NCBI GenBank assembly: GCA_036172665.1
Contig: CM069880.1
Coordinates: 1,056,501 to 1,120,500 of the forward strand
Direction: 5' to 3'
DNA from: Prosopocoilus inquinatus
Lineage: Eukaryota > Arthropoda > Insecta > Coleoptera > Lucanidae
DNA: 64,000 nucleotides
Under the pieces are notes generated by a model. It searched no databases. It was not told where the DNA came from and saw only the letters and a list, made by a program, of their open reading frames with translations. Below are positions 34,412 to 47,500 of this stretch, one piece after another. The stretch's first letter is position 1, and every line of letters starts with the position of its first letter. The translations under genes and the position numbers were made by a program.

Positions 34412-35122
34412 AAATCGATCGCGTCGAATTCTTTCCGACGTAGAAGAAAGTAGCTTTACGAACGTAACGTTTACCACATGGCGAGAGATATACGGGGTGA
34501 TATCGAAAATGTGACACGAACGCGTGTGTAACAGTGAAAAAGTGTTTCCACTGAAAAAAAGTAAGTGCTAAAAACAACTGAAAACCTCCAAATTCCATTT
34601 CTCCGATGTTACTCCGGTAATCGGAAAAAAGGTTATAAGACGATCGCGGCGGCGGCGGCGGCGTCGTTTTGCCGGTTAAATTCTTCACGATTTGCATTGT
34701 GCCGTCGCGTGTACGCTCGACCGAACGCGTCGAGATTTTGACGGAGCTCATTTGAATTTGCCGCCGCGTAAAAGATGGGATCGACGAGGGTTGGTTGGCA
34801 ACGATCGCGCGACACGCGCAGTAAGGAAACCTTGACACTTGACATATGTAATATTATATATCTGTACGTCCAGTCGTGGGGCCGGAGCACCGGTGGTCGG
34901 AAGGGAGGGGGGGCGTACTGCCTATCGACAGTGATCTAACCTGAAAGCGACGCGCGAACTCTTTCGCGTGTGTCGTGTTACGCCGGCAGTCGGCCCGGCG
35001 GCGGAGGGAGTACGTGCGCCGCCGGTCGAACGTGACCTAATCTAAAGCCGCCGACGCGATCTCTTTCGCCGCGCGGACGCGTTCGAACATAATTTCGACC
35101 GTACATATTACGTAAATAGATG

Positions 35123-35128
35123 AATAAA
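35123..35128 (+). terminator. Possible poly(A) signal in S7
   Basis: AATAAA lies 712 bp after the A6 terminal TAA. Confidence 0.28.
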
Positions 35129-36251
35129 GGAGGCTTTGGATGTTCGTTTGTGATTAAAAAAAAAATGCGAGCGCGGGGAGGTCGATTCGTTCGCTCTCCG
35201 GCCGGCAATTAAAGCGGGAAATTTAAGGGAAAAAATTGAAAAAAATCGATAAAAATTTTAAAAAATTAAAAATTAAGAGAACGGAAAAATTGAACAAATT
35301 GGGGAAAAATATTCAAAATTTCGGGGGGAAATTTAAAAAAATATAGAAAAATCGACAAGAATTCTAAAAATTAGGGAAACGGATTTCTTAAGTTTCCCAA
35401 CTTAATAAAAACATTTCATCACTTCTTACATTTTCCTTCACTTTTTTTCGAAAATTGTTCAAGGTCAACCCAACCGACGCCAACCCAAGCGAGGCCAACC
35501 CAGACGGCGAAAAAAAATTTAAAAATTAGGAGAACGGAAAAATTGAAAAAATTGGTGAAAAATATTCAAAATTTCGGGAAAAACTTGAAAAAATCGAAAA
35601 AAATAGGAAAAAATTCTAAGAATAGAGGAAGCCGATTATTGACGTTTTACAACTTTTTTAAAACATTTTTCCTCACTTTCTCTTACATATTCCTTAACTC
35701 TTTTTTTTAAATTGTTCAAGGTCAACTCAAACGGCGCCAACCCAAGCGAGGCCAACCCAGATGACAGAAAAATTTTATTTTAAAGAAAACGAAAAAATTT
35801 AAAGAATTAGGGAAAAATGTAGTAAATCTCGAGAAAATATTGAAAAAAATCGAAAAAAAATGGAAAAAATTCTAAAAATTAAGGAAACCGATTTCTTAAG
35901 TTTTCCAACAATTTTTCTCACTTTTTCTTAAACTTTCCTTCCCTTTCTTTTGTAAAATTGTTCAAGGTGAACCCAACCGACGCCAACCCAAGCGAGGCCA
36001 ACCCAGACGGCGAAAAAAAATTTATAAATTAGGAGAACGGAAAAATTGAAAAAATTGGGGAAAAATACTCAAAATTTCGAAAATTAGAAAAATCAATTCT
36101 TAAAGTTTTCCAACATTCTTCCAAGTCCCTAGGTGCCGCGAGCCCCCAAAGGCTAGCGGCCCAAACAGCGCGCAGAGCTCTCACCTCTTCCGTCCAAACG
36201 AAACCTCCGTCTATACAAAGCCTCTGTCCACACAAGCCTCTGCTCATACCC

Positions 36252-36294
36252 ACAAGTGGGCGGAGCGTAGCGGATCCCACTTGTCATATATAAG
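36252..36294 (+). promoter_or_regulatory. Promoter-like module upstream of A7
   Basis: The E-box inverted repeat is at 36252-36284 and TATATAAG at 36287-36294; the ATG at 36342 opens an intact frame. Confidence 0.4.
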
Positions 36295-36330
36295 AAAAGA
36301 AACTCGGAAAAGTGTACTTAAGGGGTTCCT

Positions 36331-37602
36331 ATGGCGCCGCAATGATCGAAATCGGTCGCGTAGAACGTAAACCCGGGTTGTCGCGCATCAAACGAAAGGT
36401 CTCGCCGAGCGGCGACGGAAAATCGCGTCGGTTCGATTTTTCGATCGAAGATGGCGCTGCAATGATCGAAATCGGACGCGTCGAACGTAAACCCGGGTTG
36501 TCGCGTATCAAACGAAAGGTCTCGCCGAGCGGCGACGGAAAATCGCTTCGGTTCGATTTTTCGATCGAAGATGGCGCTGCAATGATCGAAATCGGACGCG
36601 TCGAACGTAAACCCGGGTTGTCGCGTATCAAACGAAAGGTCTCGCCGAGCGGCAACGGAAAATCGCTTCGGTTCGATTTTTCGATCGAAGATGGCGCTGC
36701 AATGATCGAAACTGGACGCGTCGAACGTAAACCCGGATTGTCGCGCATCAAACGAAAGGTCTCGCCGAGCGGCGACGGAAAATCGCGTCGGTTCGATTTT
36801 TCGATAGAAGATGGCGCTGCAATGATCGAAATCGGACGCGTCGATCGTAAACCCGGATTGTCGCGTATCAAACGAAAGGTCTCGCCGAGCGGCGACGGAA
36901 AATCGCGTCGGTTCGATTTTTCGATCGAAGATGGCGCTGCAATGATCGAAATCGGACGCGTCGAACGTAAACCCGGGTTGTCGCGTATCAAACGAAAGGA
37001 CTCGCCGAGCGGCGACGGAAAATCGCGTCGGTTCGATTTTTCGATAGAAGATGGCGCTGCAATGATCGAAATCGGACGCGTCGAACGTAAACCCGGGTTG
37101 TCGCATATCAAACGAAAGGTCTCGCCGAGCGGCGACGGAAAATCGCGTCGGTTCGATTTTTCGATCGAAGATGGCGCTGCAATGATCGAAATCGGACGCG
37201 TCGAACGTAAACCCGGGTTGTCGCGTATCAAACGAAAGGTCTCGCCGAGCGGCGACGGAAAATCGCGTCGGTTCGATTTTTCGATCGAAGATGGCGCTGC
37301 AATGATCGAAATCGAACGCGTCGAACGTAAACCCGGATTGTCGCGTATCAAACGAAAGGTCTCGCCGAGCGGCGACGGAAAATCGCGTCGGTTCGATTTT
37401 TCGATCGAAGATGGCGCTGCAATGATCGAAATCGGACGCGTCGAACGTAAACCCGGGTTGTCGCGTATCAAACGAAAGGTCTCGCCGAGCGGCGACGGAA
37501 AATCGCGTCGGTTCGATTTTTCGATCGAAGATGGCGCTGCAATGATCGAAATCGGACGCGTCGAACGTAAACCCGGATTGTCGCCTATCAAACGAAAGGT
37601 CT
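36331..37602 (+). repeat. 120-bp monomer array A7 (10.5 units)
   Basis: Corresponds to A4. I noticed one difference: A at 37046, where A4 and A10 have C (ATC to ATA, synonymous in the repeat-protein frame). Confidence 0.97.
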
Positions 37603-37604
37603 AA
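36342..37604 (+). CDS. Hypothetical basic 40-residue-repeat protein, intact frame (420 aa)
   Basis: The A7 counterpart of the A4 frame, with the same predicted protein; the only base change I noticed is synonymous. It sits between an alpha promoter end and a beta spacer whose AATAAA is at 38314. Confidence 0.27.
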   Translation: MIEIGRVERKPGLSRIKRKVSPSGDGKSRRFDFSIEDGAAMIEIGRVERKPGLSRIKRKVSPSGDGKSLRFDFSIEDGAAMIEIGRVERKPGLSRIKRKVSPSGNGKSLRFDFSIEDGAAMIETGRVERKPGLSRIKRKVSPSGDGKSRRFDFSIEDGAAMIEIGRVDRKPGLSRIKRKVSPSGDGKSRRFDFSIEDGAAMIEIGRVERKPGLSRIKRKDSPSGDGKSRRFDFSIEDGAAMIEIGRVERKPGLSHIKRKVSPSGDGKSRRFDFSIEDGAAMIEIGRVERKPGLSRIKRKVSPSGDGKSRRFDFSIEDGAAMIEIERVERKPGLSRIKRKVSPSGDGKSRRFDFSIEDGAAMIEIGRVERKPGLSRIKRKVSPSGDGKSRRFDFSIEDGAAMIEIGRVERKPGLSPIKRKV

Positions 37605-38313
37605 ATCGATCGCGTCGAATTCTTTCCGACGTAGAAGAAAGTAGCTTTACGAACGTAACGTTTACCACATGGCGAGAGATATACGGGGTGATATCGAAAA
37701 TGTGACACGAACGCGTGTGTAACAGTGAAAAAGTGTTTCCACTGAAAAAAAGTAAGTGTTAAAAACAACTGAAAACCTCCAAATTCCATTTCTCCGATGT
37801 TACTCCGGTAATCGGAAAAAAGGTTATAAGACGATCGCGGCGGCGGCGGCGGCGTCGTTTTGCCGGTTAAATTCTTCACGATTTGCATTGTGCCGTCGCG
37901 TGTACGCTCGACCGAACGCGTCGAGATTTTGACGGAGCTCATTTGAATTTGCCGCCGCGTAAAAGATGGGATCGACGAGGGTTGGTTGGCAACGATCGCG
38001 CGACACGCGCAGTAAGGAAACCTTGACACTTGACATATGTAATATTATATATCTGTACGTCCAGTCGTGGGGCCGGAGCACCGGTGGTCGGAAGGGAGGG
38101 GGGGCGTACTGCCTATCGACAGTGATCTAACCTGAAAGCGACGCGCGAACTCTTTCGCGTGTGTCGTGTTACGCCGGCAGTCGGCCCGGCGGCGGAGGGA
38201 GTACGTGCGCCGCCGGTCGAACGTGACCTAATCTAAAGCCGCCGACGCGATCTCTTTCGCCGCGCGGACGCGTTCGAACATAATTTCGACCGTACATATT
38301 ACGTAAATAGATG

Positions 38314-38319
38314 AATAAA
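38314..38319 (+). terminator. Possible poly(A) signal in S8
   Basis: AATAAA lies 712 bp after the TAA of the intact A7 frame. Confidence 0.32.
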
Positions 38320-39442
38320 GGAGGCTTTGGATGTTCGTTTGTGATTAAAAAAAAAATGCGAGCGCGGGGAGGTCGATTCGTTCGCTCTCCGGCCGGCAAT
38401 TAAAGCGGGAAATTTAAGGGAAAAAATTGAAAAAAATCGATAAAAATTTTAAAAAATTAAAAATTAAGAGAACGGAAAAATTGAACAAATTGGGGAAAAA
38501 TATTCAAAATTTCGAGGGGAAATTTAAAAAAATATAGAAAAATCGACAAGAATTCTAAAAATTAGGGAAACGGATTTCTTTAGTTTCCCAACTTATTAAA
38601 AACATTTCATCACTTCTTACATTTTCCTTCACTTTTTTTCGAAAATTGTTCAAGGTCAACCCAACCGACGCCAACCCAAGCGAGGCCAACCCAGACGGCG
38701 AAAAAAAATTTAAAAATTAGGAGAACGGAGAAATTGAAAAAATTGGGGAAAAATATTCAAAATTTCGGGAAAAAATTGAAAAAATCGAAAAAAATAGGAA
38801 AAAATTCTAAGAATAGAGGAAGCCGATTATTGACGTTTTACAACTTTTTTAAAACATTTTTCCTCACTTTCTCTTACATATTCCTTAACTCTTTTTTTTA
38901 AATTGTTCAAGGTCAACTCAAACGGCGCCAACCCAAGCGAGGCCAACCCAGATGACAGAAAAATTTTATTTTAAAGAAAACGAAAAAATTTAAAGAATTA
39001 GGGAAAAATGTAGTAAATTTCGAGAAAATATTGAAAAAAATCGAAAAAAAATGGAAAAAATTCTAAAAATTAAGGAAACCGATTTCTTAAGTTTTCCAAC
39101 AATTTTTCTCACTTTTTCTTAAACTTTCCTTCCCTTTCTTTTGTAAAATTGTTCAAGGTGAACCCAACCGACGCCAACCCAAGCGAGGCCAACCCAGACG
39201 GCGAAAAAAAATTTATAAATTAGGAGAACGGAAAAATTGAAAAAATTGGGGAAAAATACTCAAAATTTCGAAAATTAGAAAAATCAATTCTTAAAGTTTT
39301 CCAACATTCTTCCAAGTCCCTAGGTGCCGCGAGCCCCCAAAGGCTAGCGGCCCAAACAGCGCGCAGAGCTCTCACCTCTTCCGTCCAAACGAAACCTCCG
39401 TCTATACAAAGCCTCTGTCCACACAAGCCTCTGTTCATACCC

Positions 39443-39485
39443 ACAAGTGGGCGGAGCGTAGCGGATCCCACTTGTCATATATAAG
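39443..39485 (+). promoter_or_regulatory. Promoter-like module upstream of A8
   Basis: The E-box inverted repeat is at 39443-39475, TATATAAG at 39478-39485 and the ATG at 39533. Confidence 0.38.
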
Positions 39486-39521
39486 AAAAGAAACTCGGAA
39501 AAGTGTACTTAAGGGATTCCT

Positions 39522-42500
39522 ATGGCGCCGCAATGATCGAAATCGGTCGCGTAGAACGTAAACCCGGGTTGTCGCGCATCAAACGAAAGGTCTCGCCGAG
39601 CGGCGACGGAAAATCGCGTCGGTTCGATTTTTCGATCGAAGATGGCGCTGCAATGATCGAAACTGGACGCGTCGAACGTAAACCCGGATTGTCGCGCATC
39701 AAACGAAAGGTCTCGCCGAGCGGCGACGGAAAATCGCGTCGGATCGATTTTTCGATCGAAGATGGCGCTGCAATGATCGAAACTGGACGCGTCGAACGTA
39801 AACCCGGGTTGTCGCGTATCAAACGAAAGGTCTCGCCGAGCGGCGACGGAAAATCGCGTCGCTTCGATTTTTCGATCGAAGATGGCGCTGCAATGATCGA
39901 AATCGGACGCGTCGAACGTAAACCCGGGTTGTCGCGTATCAAACGAAAGGTCTCGCCGATCGGCGACGGAAAATCGCGTCGGTTCGATTTTTCGATCGAA
40001 GATGGCGCTGCAATGATCGAAATCGGACGCGTCGAACGTAAACCCGGGTTGTCGCGTATCAAACGAAAGGTCTCGCCGAGCGGCGACGGAAAATCGCGTC
40101 GGTTCGATTTCTCGATAGAAGATGGCGCTGCAATGATCGAAATCGGACGCGTCGAACGTAAACCCGGGTTGTCGCGTATCAAACGAAAGGTCTCGCCGAG
40201 CGGCAACGGAAAATCGCTTCGGTTCGATTTTTCGATCGAAGATGGCGCTGCAATGATCGAAACTGGACGCGTCGAACGTAAACCCGGGTTGTCGCGCATC
40301 AAACGAAAGGTCTCGCCGAGCGGCGACGGATAATCGCGTCGGTTCGATTTTTCGATAGAAGATGGCGCTGCAATGTTCGAAACTGGACGCGTCGAACGTA
40401 AGCCCGGGTTGTCGCGTTTCAAACGAAAGGTCTCGCCGAGCGGCGACGGAAAATCGCGTCGGTTCGATTTTTCGATCGAATATGACGCTGCAATGATCGA
40501 AACTGAACGCGTCGAACGTAAACCCGGGTTGTCGCGCATCAAACGAAAGGTCTCGCCGAGCGGCGACGGAAAATCGCCTCGGTTCGATTTTTCGATCGAA
40601 GATGGCGCTGCAATGATCGAAACTGGACGCGTCGAACGTAAACCAGGGTTGTCGCGTATCAAACGAAAGGTCTCGCCGAGCGGCGACGGAAAATCGCGTC
40701 GGTTCGATTTTTCGATCGAAGATGGCGCTGCAATGATCGAAATCGGACGCGTCGATCGTAAACCCGGGTTGTCGCGTATCAAACGAAAGGTCTCGCCGAG
40801 CGGCGACGGAAAATCGCGTCGGTTCGATTTTTCGATCGAAGATGGCGCTGCAATGATCGAAATCGGACGCGTCGAACGTAAACCCGGATTGTCGCGTATC
40901 AAACGAAAGGTCTCGCCGAGCGGCGACGGAAAATCGCGTCGGTTCGATTTTTCGATCGAAGATGGCGCTGCAATGATCGAAACTGGACGCGTCGAACGTA
41001 AACCCGGGTTGTCGCGCATCAAACGAAAGGTGTCGCCGAGCGGCGACGGAAAATCGCGTCGGTTCGATTTTTCGATCGAAGATGGCGCTGCAATGATCGA
41101 AATCGGACGCGTCGAACGTAAACCCGGGTTGTCGCGTATCAAACGGAAGGTCTCGCCGAGCGGCGACGGAAAATCGCGTCGGTTCGATTTTTCGATCGAA
41201 GATGGCGCTGCAATGATCGAAATCGGACGCGTCGAACGTAAACCCGGGTTGTCGCATATCAAACGAAAGGTCTCGCCGAGCGGCGACGGAAAATCGCGTC
41301 GGTTCGATTTTTCGATCGAAGATGGCGCTGCAATGATCGAAATCGGACGCGTCGAACGTAAACCCGGGTTGTCGCGTATCAACGAAAGGTCTCGCCGAGC
41401 GGCGACGGAAAATCGCGTCGGTTCGATTTTTCGATCGAAGATGGCGCTGCAATGATCGAAATCGAACGCGTCGAACGTAAACCCGGATTGTCGCGTATCA
41501 AACGAAAGGTCTCGCCGAGCGGCGACGGAAAATCGCGTCGGTTCGATTTTTCGATCGAAGATGGCGCTGCAATGATCGAAATCGGACGCGTCGAACGTAA
41601 ACCCGGGTTGTCGCGTATCAAACGAAAGGTCTCGCCGAGCGGCAACGGAAAATCGCTTCGGTTCGATTTTTCGATCGAAGATGGCGCTGCAATGATCGAA
41701 ACTGGACGCGTCGAACGTAAACCCGGATTGTCGCGCATCAAACGAAAGGTCTCGCCGAGCGGCGACGGAAAATCGCGTCGGTTCGATTTTTCGATCGAAG
41801 ATGGCGCTGCAATGATCGAAACTGGACGCGTCGAACGTAAACCCGGGTTGTCGCGCATCAAACGAAAGGTCTCGCCGAGCGGCGACGGAAAATCGCGTCG
41901 GTTCGATTTTTCGATCGAAGATGGCGCTGCAATGATCGAAATCGGACGCGTCGAACGTAAACCCGGGTCGTCGCATATCAAACGAAAGGTCTCGCCGAGC
42001 GGCGACGGAAAATCGCGTCGGTTCGATTTTTCGATCGAAGATGGCGCTGCAATGATCGAAATCGGACGCGTCGAACGTAAACCCGGGTTGTCGCGTATCA
42101 AACGAAAGGTCTCGCCGATCGGCGACGGAAAATCGCGTCGGTTCGATTTTTCGATCGAAGATGGCGCTGCAATGATCGAAATCGGACGCGTCGAACGTAA
42201 ACCCGGGTTGTCGCGTATCAAACGAAAGGTCTCGCCGAGCGGCGACGGAAAATCGCGTCGGTTCGATTTTTCGATCGAAGATGGCGCTGCAATGATCGAA
42301 ATCGAACGCGTCGAACGTAAACCCGGATTGTCGCGTATCAAACGAAAGGTCTCGCCGAGCGGCGACGGAAAATCGCGTCGGTTCGATTTTTCGATCCAAG
42401 ATGGCGCTGCAATGATCGAAATCGGACGCGTCGAACGTAAACCCGGGTTGTCGCGTATCAAACGAAAGGTCTCGCCGAGCGGCGACGGAAAATCGCGTCG

Positions 42501-42592
42501 GTTCGATTTTTCGATCGAAGATGGCGCTGCAATGATCGAAATCGGACGCGTCGAACGTAAACCCGGATTGTCGCCTATCAAACGAAAGGTCT
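39522..42592 (+). repeat. 120-bp monomer array A8 (25.5 units), broken frame
   Basis: Corresponds to A5, with the TAA at 40331-40333 and the 1-bp deletion at about 41381. Confidence 0.97.
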
Positions 42593-43303
42593 AAATCGAT
42601 CGCGTCGAATTCTTTCCGACGTAGAAGAAAGTAGCTTTACGAACGTAACGTTTACCACATGGCGAGAGATATACGGGGTGATATCGAAAATGTGACACGA
42701 ACGCGTGTGTAACAGTGAAAAAGTGTTTCCACTGAAAAAAAGTAAGTGTTAAAAACAACTGAAAACCTCCAAATTCCATTTCTCCGATGTTACTCCGGTA
42801 ATCGGAAAAAAGGTTATAAGACGATCGCGGCGGCGGCGGCGGCGTCGTTTTGCCGGTTAAATTCTTCACGATTTGCATTGTGCCGTCGCGTGTACGCTCG
42901 ACCGAACGCGTCGAGATTTTGACGGAGCTCATTTGAATTTGCCGCCGCGTAAAAGATGGGATCGACGAGGGTTGGTTGGCAACGATCGCGCGACACGCGC
43001 AGTAAGGAAACCTTGACACTTGACATATGTAATATTATATATCTGTACGTCCAGTCGTGGGGCCGGAGCACCGGTGGTCGGAAGGGAGGGGGGGCGTACT
43101 GCCTATCGACAGTGATCTAACCTGAAAGCGACGCGCGAACTCTTTCGCGTGTGTCGTGTTACGCCGGCAGTCGGCCCGGCGGCGGAGGGAGTACGTGCGC
43201 CGCCGGTCGAACGTGACCTAATCTAAAGCCGCCGACGCGATCTCTTTCGCCGCGCGGACGCGTTCGAACATAATTTCGACCGTACATATTACGTAAATAG
43301 ATG

Positions 43304-43309
43304 AATAAA
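43304..43309 (+). terminator. Possible poly(A) signal in S9
   Basis: AATAAA lies 712 bp after the A8 terminal TAA. Confidence 0.28.
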
Positions 43310-44432
43310 GGAGGCTTTGGATGTTCGTTTGTGATTAAAAAAAAAATGCGAGCGCGGGGAGGTCGATTCGTTCGCTCTCCGGCCGGCAATTAAAGCGGGA
43401 AATTTAAGGGAAAAAATTGAAAAAAATCGATAAAAATTTTAAAAAATTAAAAATTAAGAGAACGGAAAAATTGAACAAATTGGGGAAAAATATTCAAAAT
43501 TTCGAGGGGAAATTTAAAAAAATATAGAAAAATCGACAAGAATTCTAAAAATTAGGGAAACGGATTTCTTTAGTTTCCCAACTTATTAAAAACATTTCAT
43601 CACTTCTTACATTTTCCTTCACTTTTTTTCGAAAATTGTTCAAGGTCAACCCAACCGACGCCAACCCAAGCGAGGCCAACCCAGACGGCGAAAAAAAATT
43701 TAAAAATTAGGAGAACGGAAAAATTGAAAAAATTGGGGAAAAATATTCAAAATTTCGGGAAAAAATTGAAAAAATCGAAAAAAATAGGAAAAAATTCTAA
43801 GAATAGAGGAAGCCGATTATTGACGTTTTACAACTTTTTTAAAACATTTTTCCTCACTTTCTCTTACATATTCCTTAACTCTTTTTTTTAAATTGTTCAA
43901 GGTCAACTCAAACGGCGCCAACCCAAGCGAGGCCAACCCAGATGACAGAAAAATTTTATTTTAAAGAAAACGAAAAAATTTAAAGAATTAGGGAAAAATG
44001 TAGTAAATTTCGAGAAAATATTGAAAAAAATCGAAAAAAAATGGAAAAAATTCTAAAAATTAAGGAAACCGATTTCTTAAGTTTTCCAACAATTTTTCTC
44101 ACTTTTTCTTAAACTTTCCTTCCCTTTCTTTTGTAAAATTGTTCAAGGTGAACCCAACCGACGCCAACCCAAGCGAGGCCAACCCAGACGGCGAAAAAAA
44201 ATTTATAAATTAGGAGAACGGAAAAATTGAAAAAATTGGGGAAAAATACTCAAAATTTCGAAAATTAGAAAAATCAATTCTTAAAGTTTTCCAACATTCT
44301 TCCAAGTCCCTAGGTGCCGCGAGCCCCCAAAGGCTAGCGGCCCAAACAGCGCGCAGAGCTCTCACCTCTTCCGTCCAAACGAAACCTCCGTCTATACAAA
44401 GCCTCTGTCCACACAAGCCTCTGTTCATACCC

Positions 44433-44475
44433 ACAAGTGGGCGGAGCGTAGCGGATCCCACTTGTCATATATAAG
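44433..44475 (+). promoter_or_regulatory. Promoter-like module upstream of A9
   Basis: The E-box inverted repeat is at 44433-44465, TATATAAG at 44468-44475 and the ATG at 44523. Confidence 0.38.
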
Positions 44476-44511
44476 AAAAGAAACTCGGAAAAGTGTACTT
44501 AAGGGGTTCCT

Positions 44512-47500
44512 ATGGCGCCGCAATGATCGAAATCGGTCGCGTAGAACGTAAACCCGGGTTGTCGCGCATCAAACGAAAGGTCTCGCCGAGCGGCGACGGA
44601 AAATCGCGTCGGTTCGATTTTTCGATCGAAGATGGCGCTGCAATGATCGAAACTGGACGCGTCGAACGTAAACCCGGATTGTCGCGCATCAAACGAAAGG
44701 TCTCGCCGAGCGGCGACGGAAAATCGCGTCGGATCGATTTTTCGATCGAAGATGGCGCTGCAATGATCGAAACTGGACGCGTCGAACGTAAACCCGGGTT
44801 GTCGCGTATCAAACGAAAGGTCTCGCCGAGCGGCGACGGAAAATCGCGTCGCTTCGATTTTTCGATCGAAGATGGCGCTGCAATGATCGAAATCGGACGC
44901 GTCGAACGTAAACCCGGGTTGTCGCGTATCAAACGAAAGGTCTCGCCGATCGGCGACGGAAAATCGCGTCGGTTCGATTTTTCGATCGAAGATGGCGCTG
45001 CAATGATCGAAATCGGACGCGTCGAACGTAAACCCGGGTTGTCGCGTATCAAACGAAAGGTCTCGCCGAGCGGCGACGGAAAATCGCGTCGGTTCGATTT
45101 CTCGATAGAAGATGGCGCTGCAATGATCGAAATCGGACGCGTCGAACGTAAACCCGGGTTGTCGCGTATCAAACGAAAGGTCTCGCCGAGCGGCAACGGA
45201 AAATCGCTTCGGTTCGATTTTTCGATCGAAGATGGCGCTGCAATGATCGAAACTGGACGCGTCGAACGTAAACCCGGGTTGTCGCGCATCAAACGAAAGG
45301 TCTCGCCGAGCGGCGACGGATAATCGCGTCGGTTCGATTTTTCGATAGAAGATGGCGCTGCAATGTTCGAAACTGGACGCGTCGAACGTAAGCCCGGGTT
45401 GTCGCGTTTCAAACGAAAGGTCTCGCCGAGCGGCGACGGAAAATCGCGTCGGTTCGATTTTTCGATCGAATATGACGCTGCAATGATCGAAACTGAACGC
45501 GTCGAACGTAAACCCGGGTTGTCGCGCATCAAACGAAAGGTCTCGCCGAGCGGCGACGGAAAATCGCCTCGGTTCGATTTTTCGATCGAAGATGGCGCTG
45601 CAATGATCGAAACTGGACGCGTCGAACGTAAACCAGGGTTGTCGCGTATCAAACGAAAGGTCTCGCCGAGCGGCGACGGAAAATCGCGTCGGTTCGATTT
45701 TTCGATCGAAGATGGCGCTGCAATGATCGAAATCGGACGCGTCGATCGTAAACCCGGGTTGTCGCGTATCAAACGAAAGGTCTCGCCGAGCGGCGACGGA
45801 AAATCGCGTCGGTTCGATTTTTCGATCGAAGATGGCGCTGCAATGATCGAAATCGGACGCGTCGAACGTAAACCCGGATTGTCGCGTATCAAACGAAAGG
45901 TCTCGCCGAGCGGCGACGGAAAATCGCGTCGGTTCGATTTTTCGATCGAAGATGGCGCTGCAATGATCGAAACTGGACGCGTCGAACGTAAACCCGGGTT
46001 GTCGCGCATCAAACGAAAGGTGTCGCCGAGCGGCGACGGAAAATCGCGTCGGTTCGATTTTTCGATCGAAGATGGCGCTGCAATGATCGAAATCGGACGC
46101 GTCGAACGTAAACCCGGGTTGTCGCGTATCAAACGGAAGGTCTCGCCGAGCGGCGACGGAAAATCGCGTCGGTTCGATTTTTCGATCGAAGATGGCGCTG
46201 CAATGATCGAAATCGGACGCGTCGAACGTAAACCCGGGTTGTCGCATATCAAACGAAAGGTCTCGCCGAGCGGCGACGGAAAATCGCGTCGGTTCGATTT
46301 TTCGATCGAAGATGGCGCTGCAATGATCGAAATCGGACGCGTCGAACGTAAACCCGGGTTGTCGCGTATCAACGAAAGGTCTCGCCGAGCGGCGACGGAA
46401 AATCGCGTCGGTTCGATTTTTCGATCGAAGATGGCGCTGCAATGATCGAAATCGAACGCGTCGAACGTAAACCCGGATTGTCGCGTATCAAACGAAAGGT
46501 CTCGCCGAGCGGCGACGGAAAATCGCGTCGGTTCGATTTTTCGATCGAAGATGGCGCTGCAATGATCGAAATCGGACGCGTCGAACGTAAACCCGGGTTG
46601 TCGCGTATCAAACGAAAGGTCTCGCCGAGCGGCAACGGAAAATCGCGTCGGTTCGATTTTTCGATCGAAGATGGCGCTGCAATGATCGAAATCGAACGCG
46701 TCGAACGTAAACCCGGGTTGTCGCGTATCAAACGAAAGGTCTCGCCGAGCGGCGACGGAAAATCGCGTCGGTTCGATTTTTCGATCGAAGATGGCGCTGC
46801 AATGATCGAAATCGGACGCGTCGAACGTAAACCCGGGTTGTCGCGTATCAAACGAAAGGTCTCGCCGAGCGGCGACGGAAAATCGCGTCGGTTCGATTTT
46901 TCGATCGAAGATGGCGCTGCAATGATCGAAACTGGACGCGTCGAACGTAAACCCGGGTTGTCGCGTATCAAACGAAAGGTCTCGCCGAGCGGCGACGGAA
47001 AATCGCGTCGGTTCGATTTTTCGATCGAAGATGGCGCTGCAATGATCGAAATCGGACGCGTCGAACGTAAACCCGGGTTGTCGCGTATCAAACGAAAGGT
47101 CTCGCCGAGCGGCAACGGAAAATCGCTTCGGTTCGATTTTTCGATCGAAGATGGCGCTGCAATGATCGAAACTGGACGCGTCGAACGTAAACCCGGGTTG
47201 TCGCGCATCAAACAAAAGGTCTCGCCGAGCGGCGACGGAAAATCGCGTCGGTTCGATTTTTCGATCGAAGATGGCGCTGCAATGATCGAAATCGGACGCG
47301 TCGAACGTAAACCCGGGTCGTCGCATATCAAACGAAAGGTCTCGCCGAGCGGCGACGGAAAATCGCGTCTGTTCGATTTTTCGATCGAAGATGGCGCTGC
47401 AATGATCGAAATCGGACGCGTCGAACGAAAACCCGGATTGTCGCGTATCAAACGAAAGGTCTCGCCGAGCGGCGACGGAAAATCGCGTCGGTTCGATTTT

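Larger units (their letters stand above)
34412..36330 (+). other. Inter-array spacer S7 (alpha subtype)
   Basis: This 1,919-bp spacer has anchors at 35457, 35714 and 35960. It shares a T at 35556 with S10 (52686) against G in S4, so S7 and S10 are closer to each other than to S4 at that site. Confidence 0.92.
37603..39521 (+). other. Inter-array spacer S8 (beta subtype)
   Basis: This 1,919-bp spacer has anchors at 38648, 38905 and 39151. It carries a private G at 38730 and the AAGGGATTCC promoter-end variant. Confidence 0.92.
42593..44511 (+). other. Inter-array spacer S9 (beta subtype)
   Basis: This 1,919-bp spacer has anchors at 43638, 43895 and 44141. It corresponds to S6. Confidence 0.92.
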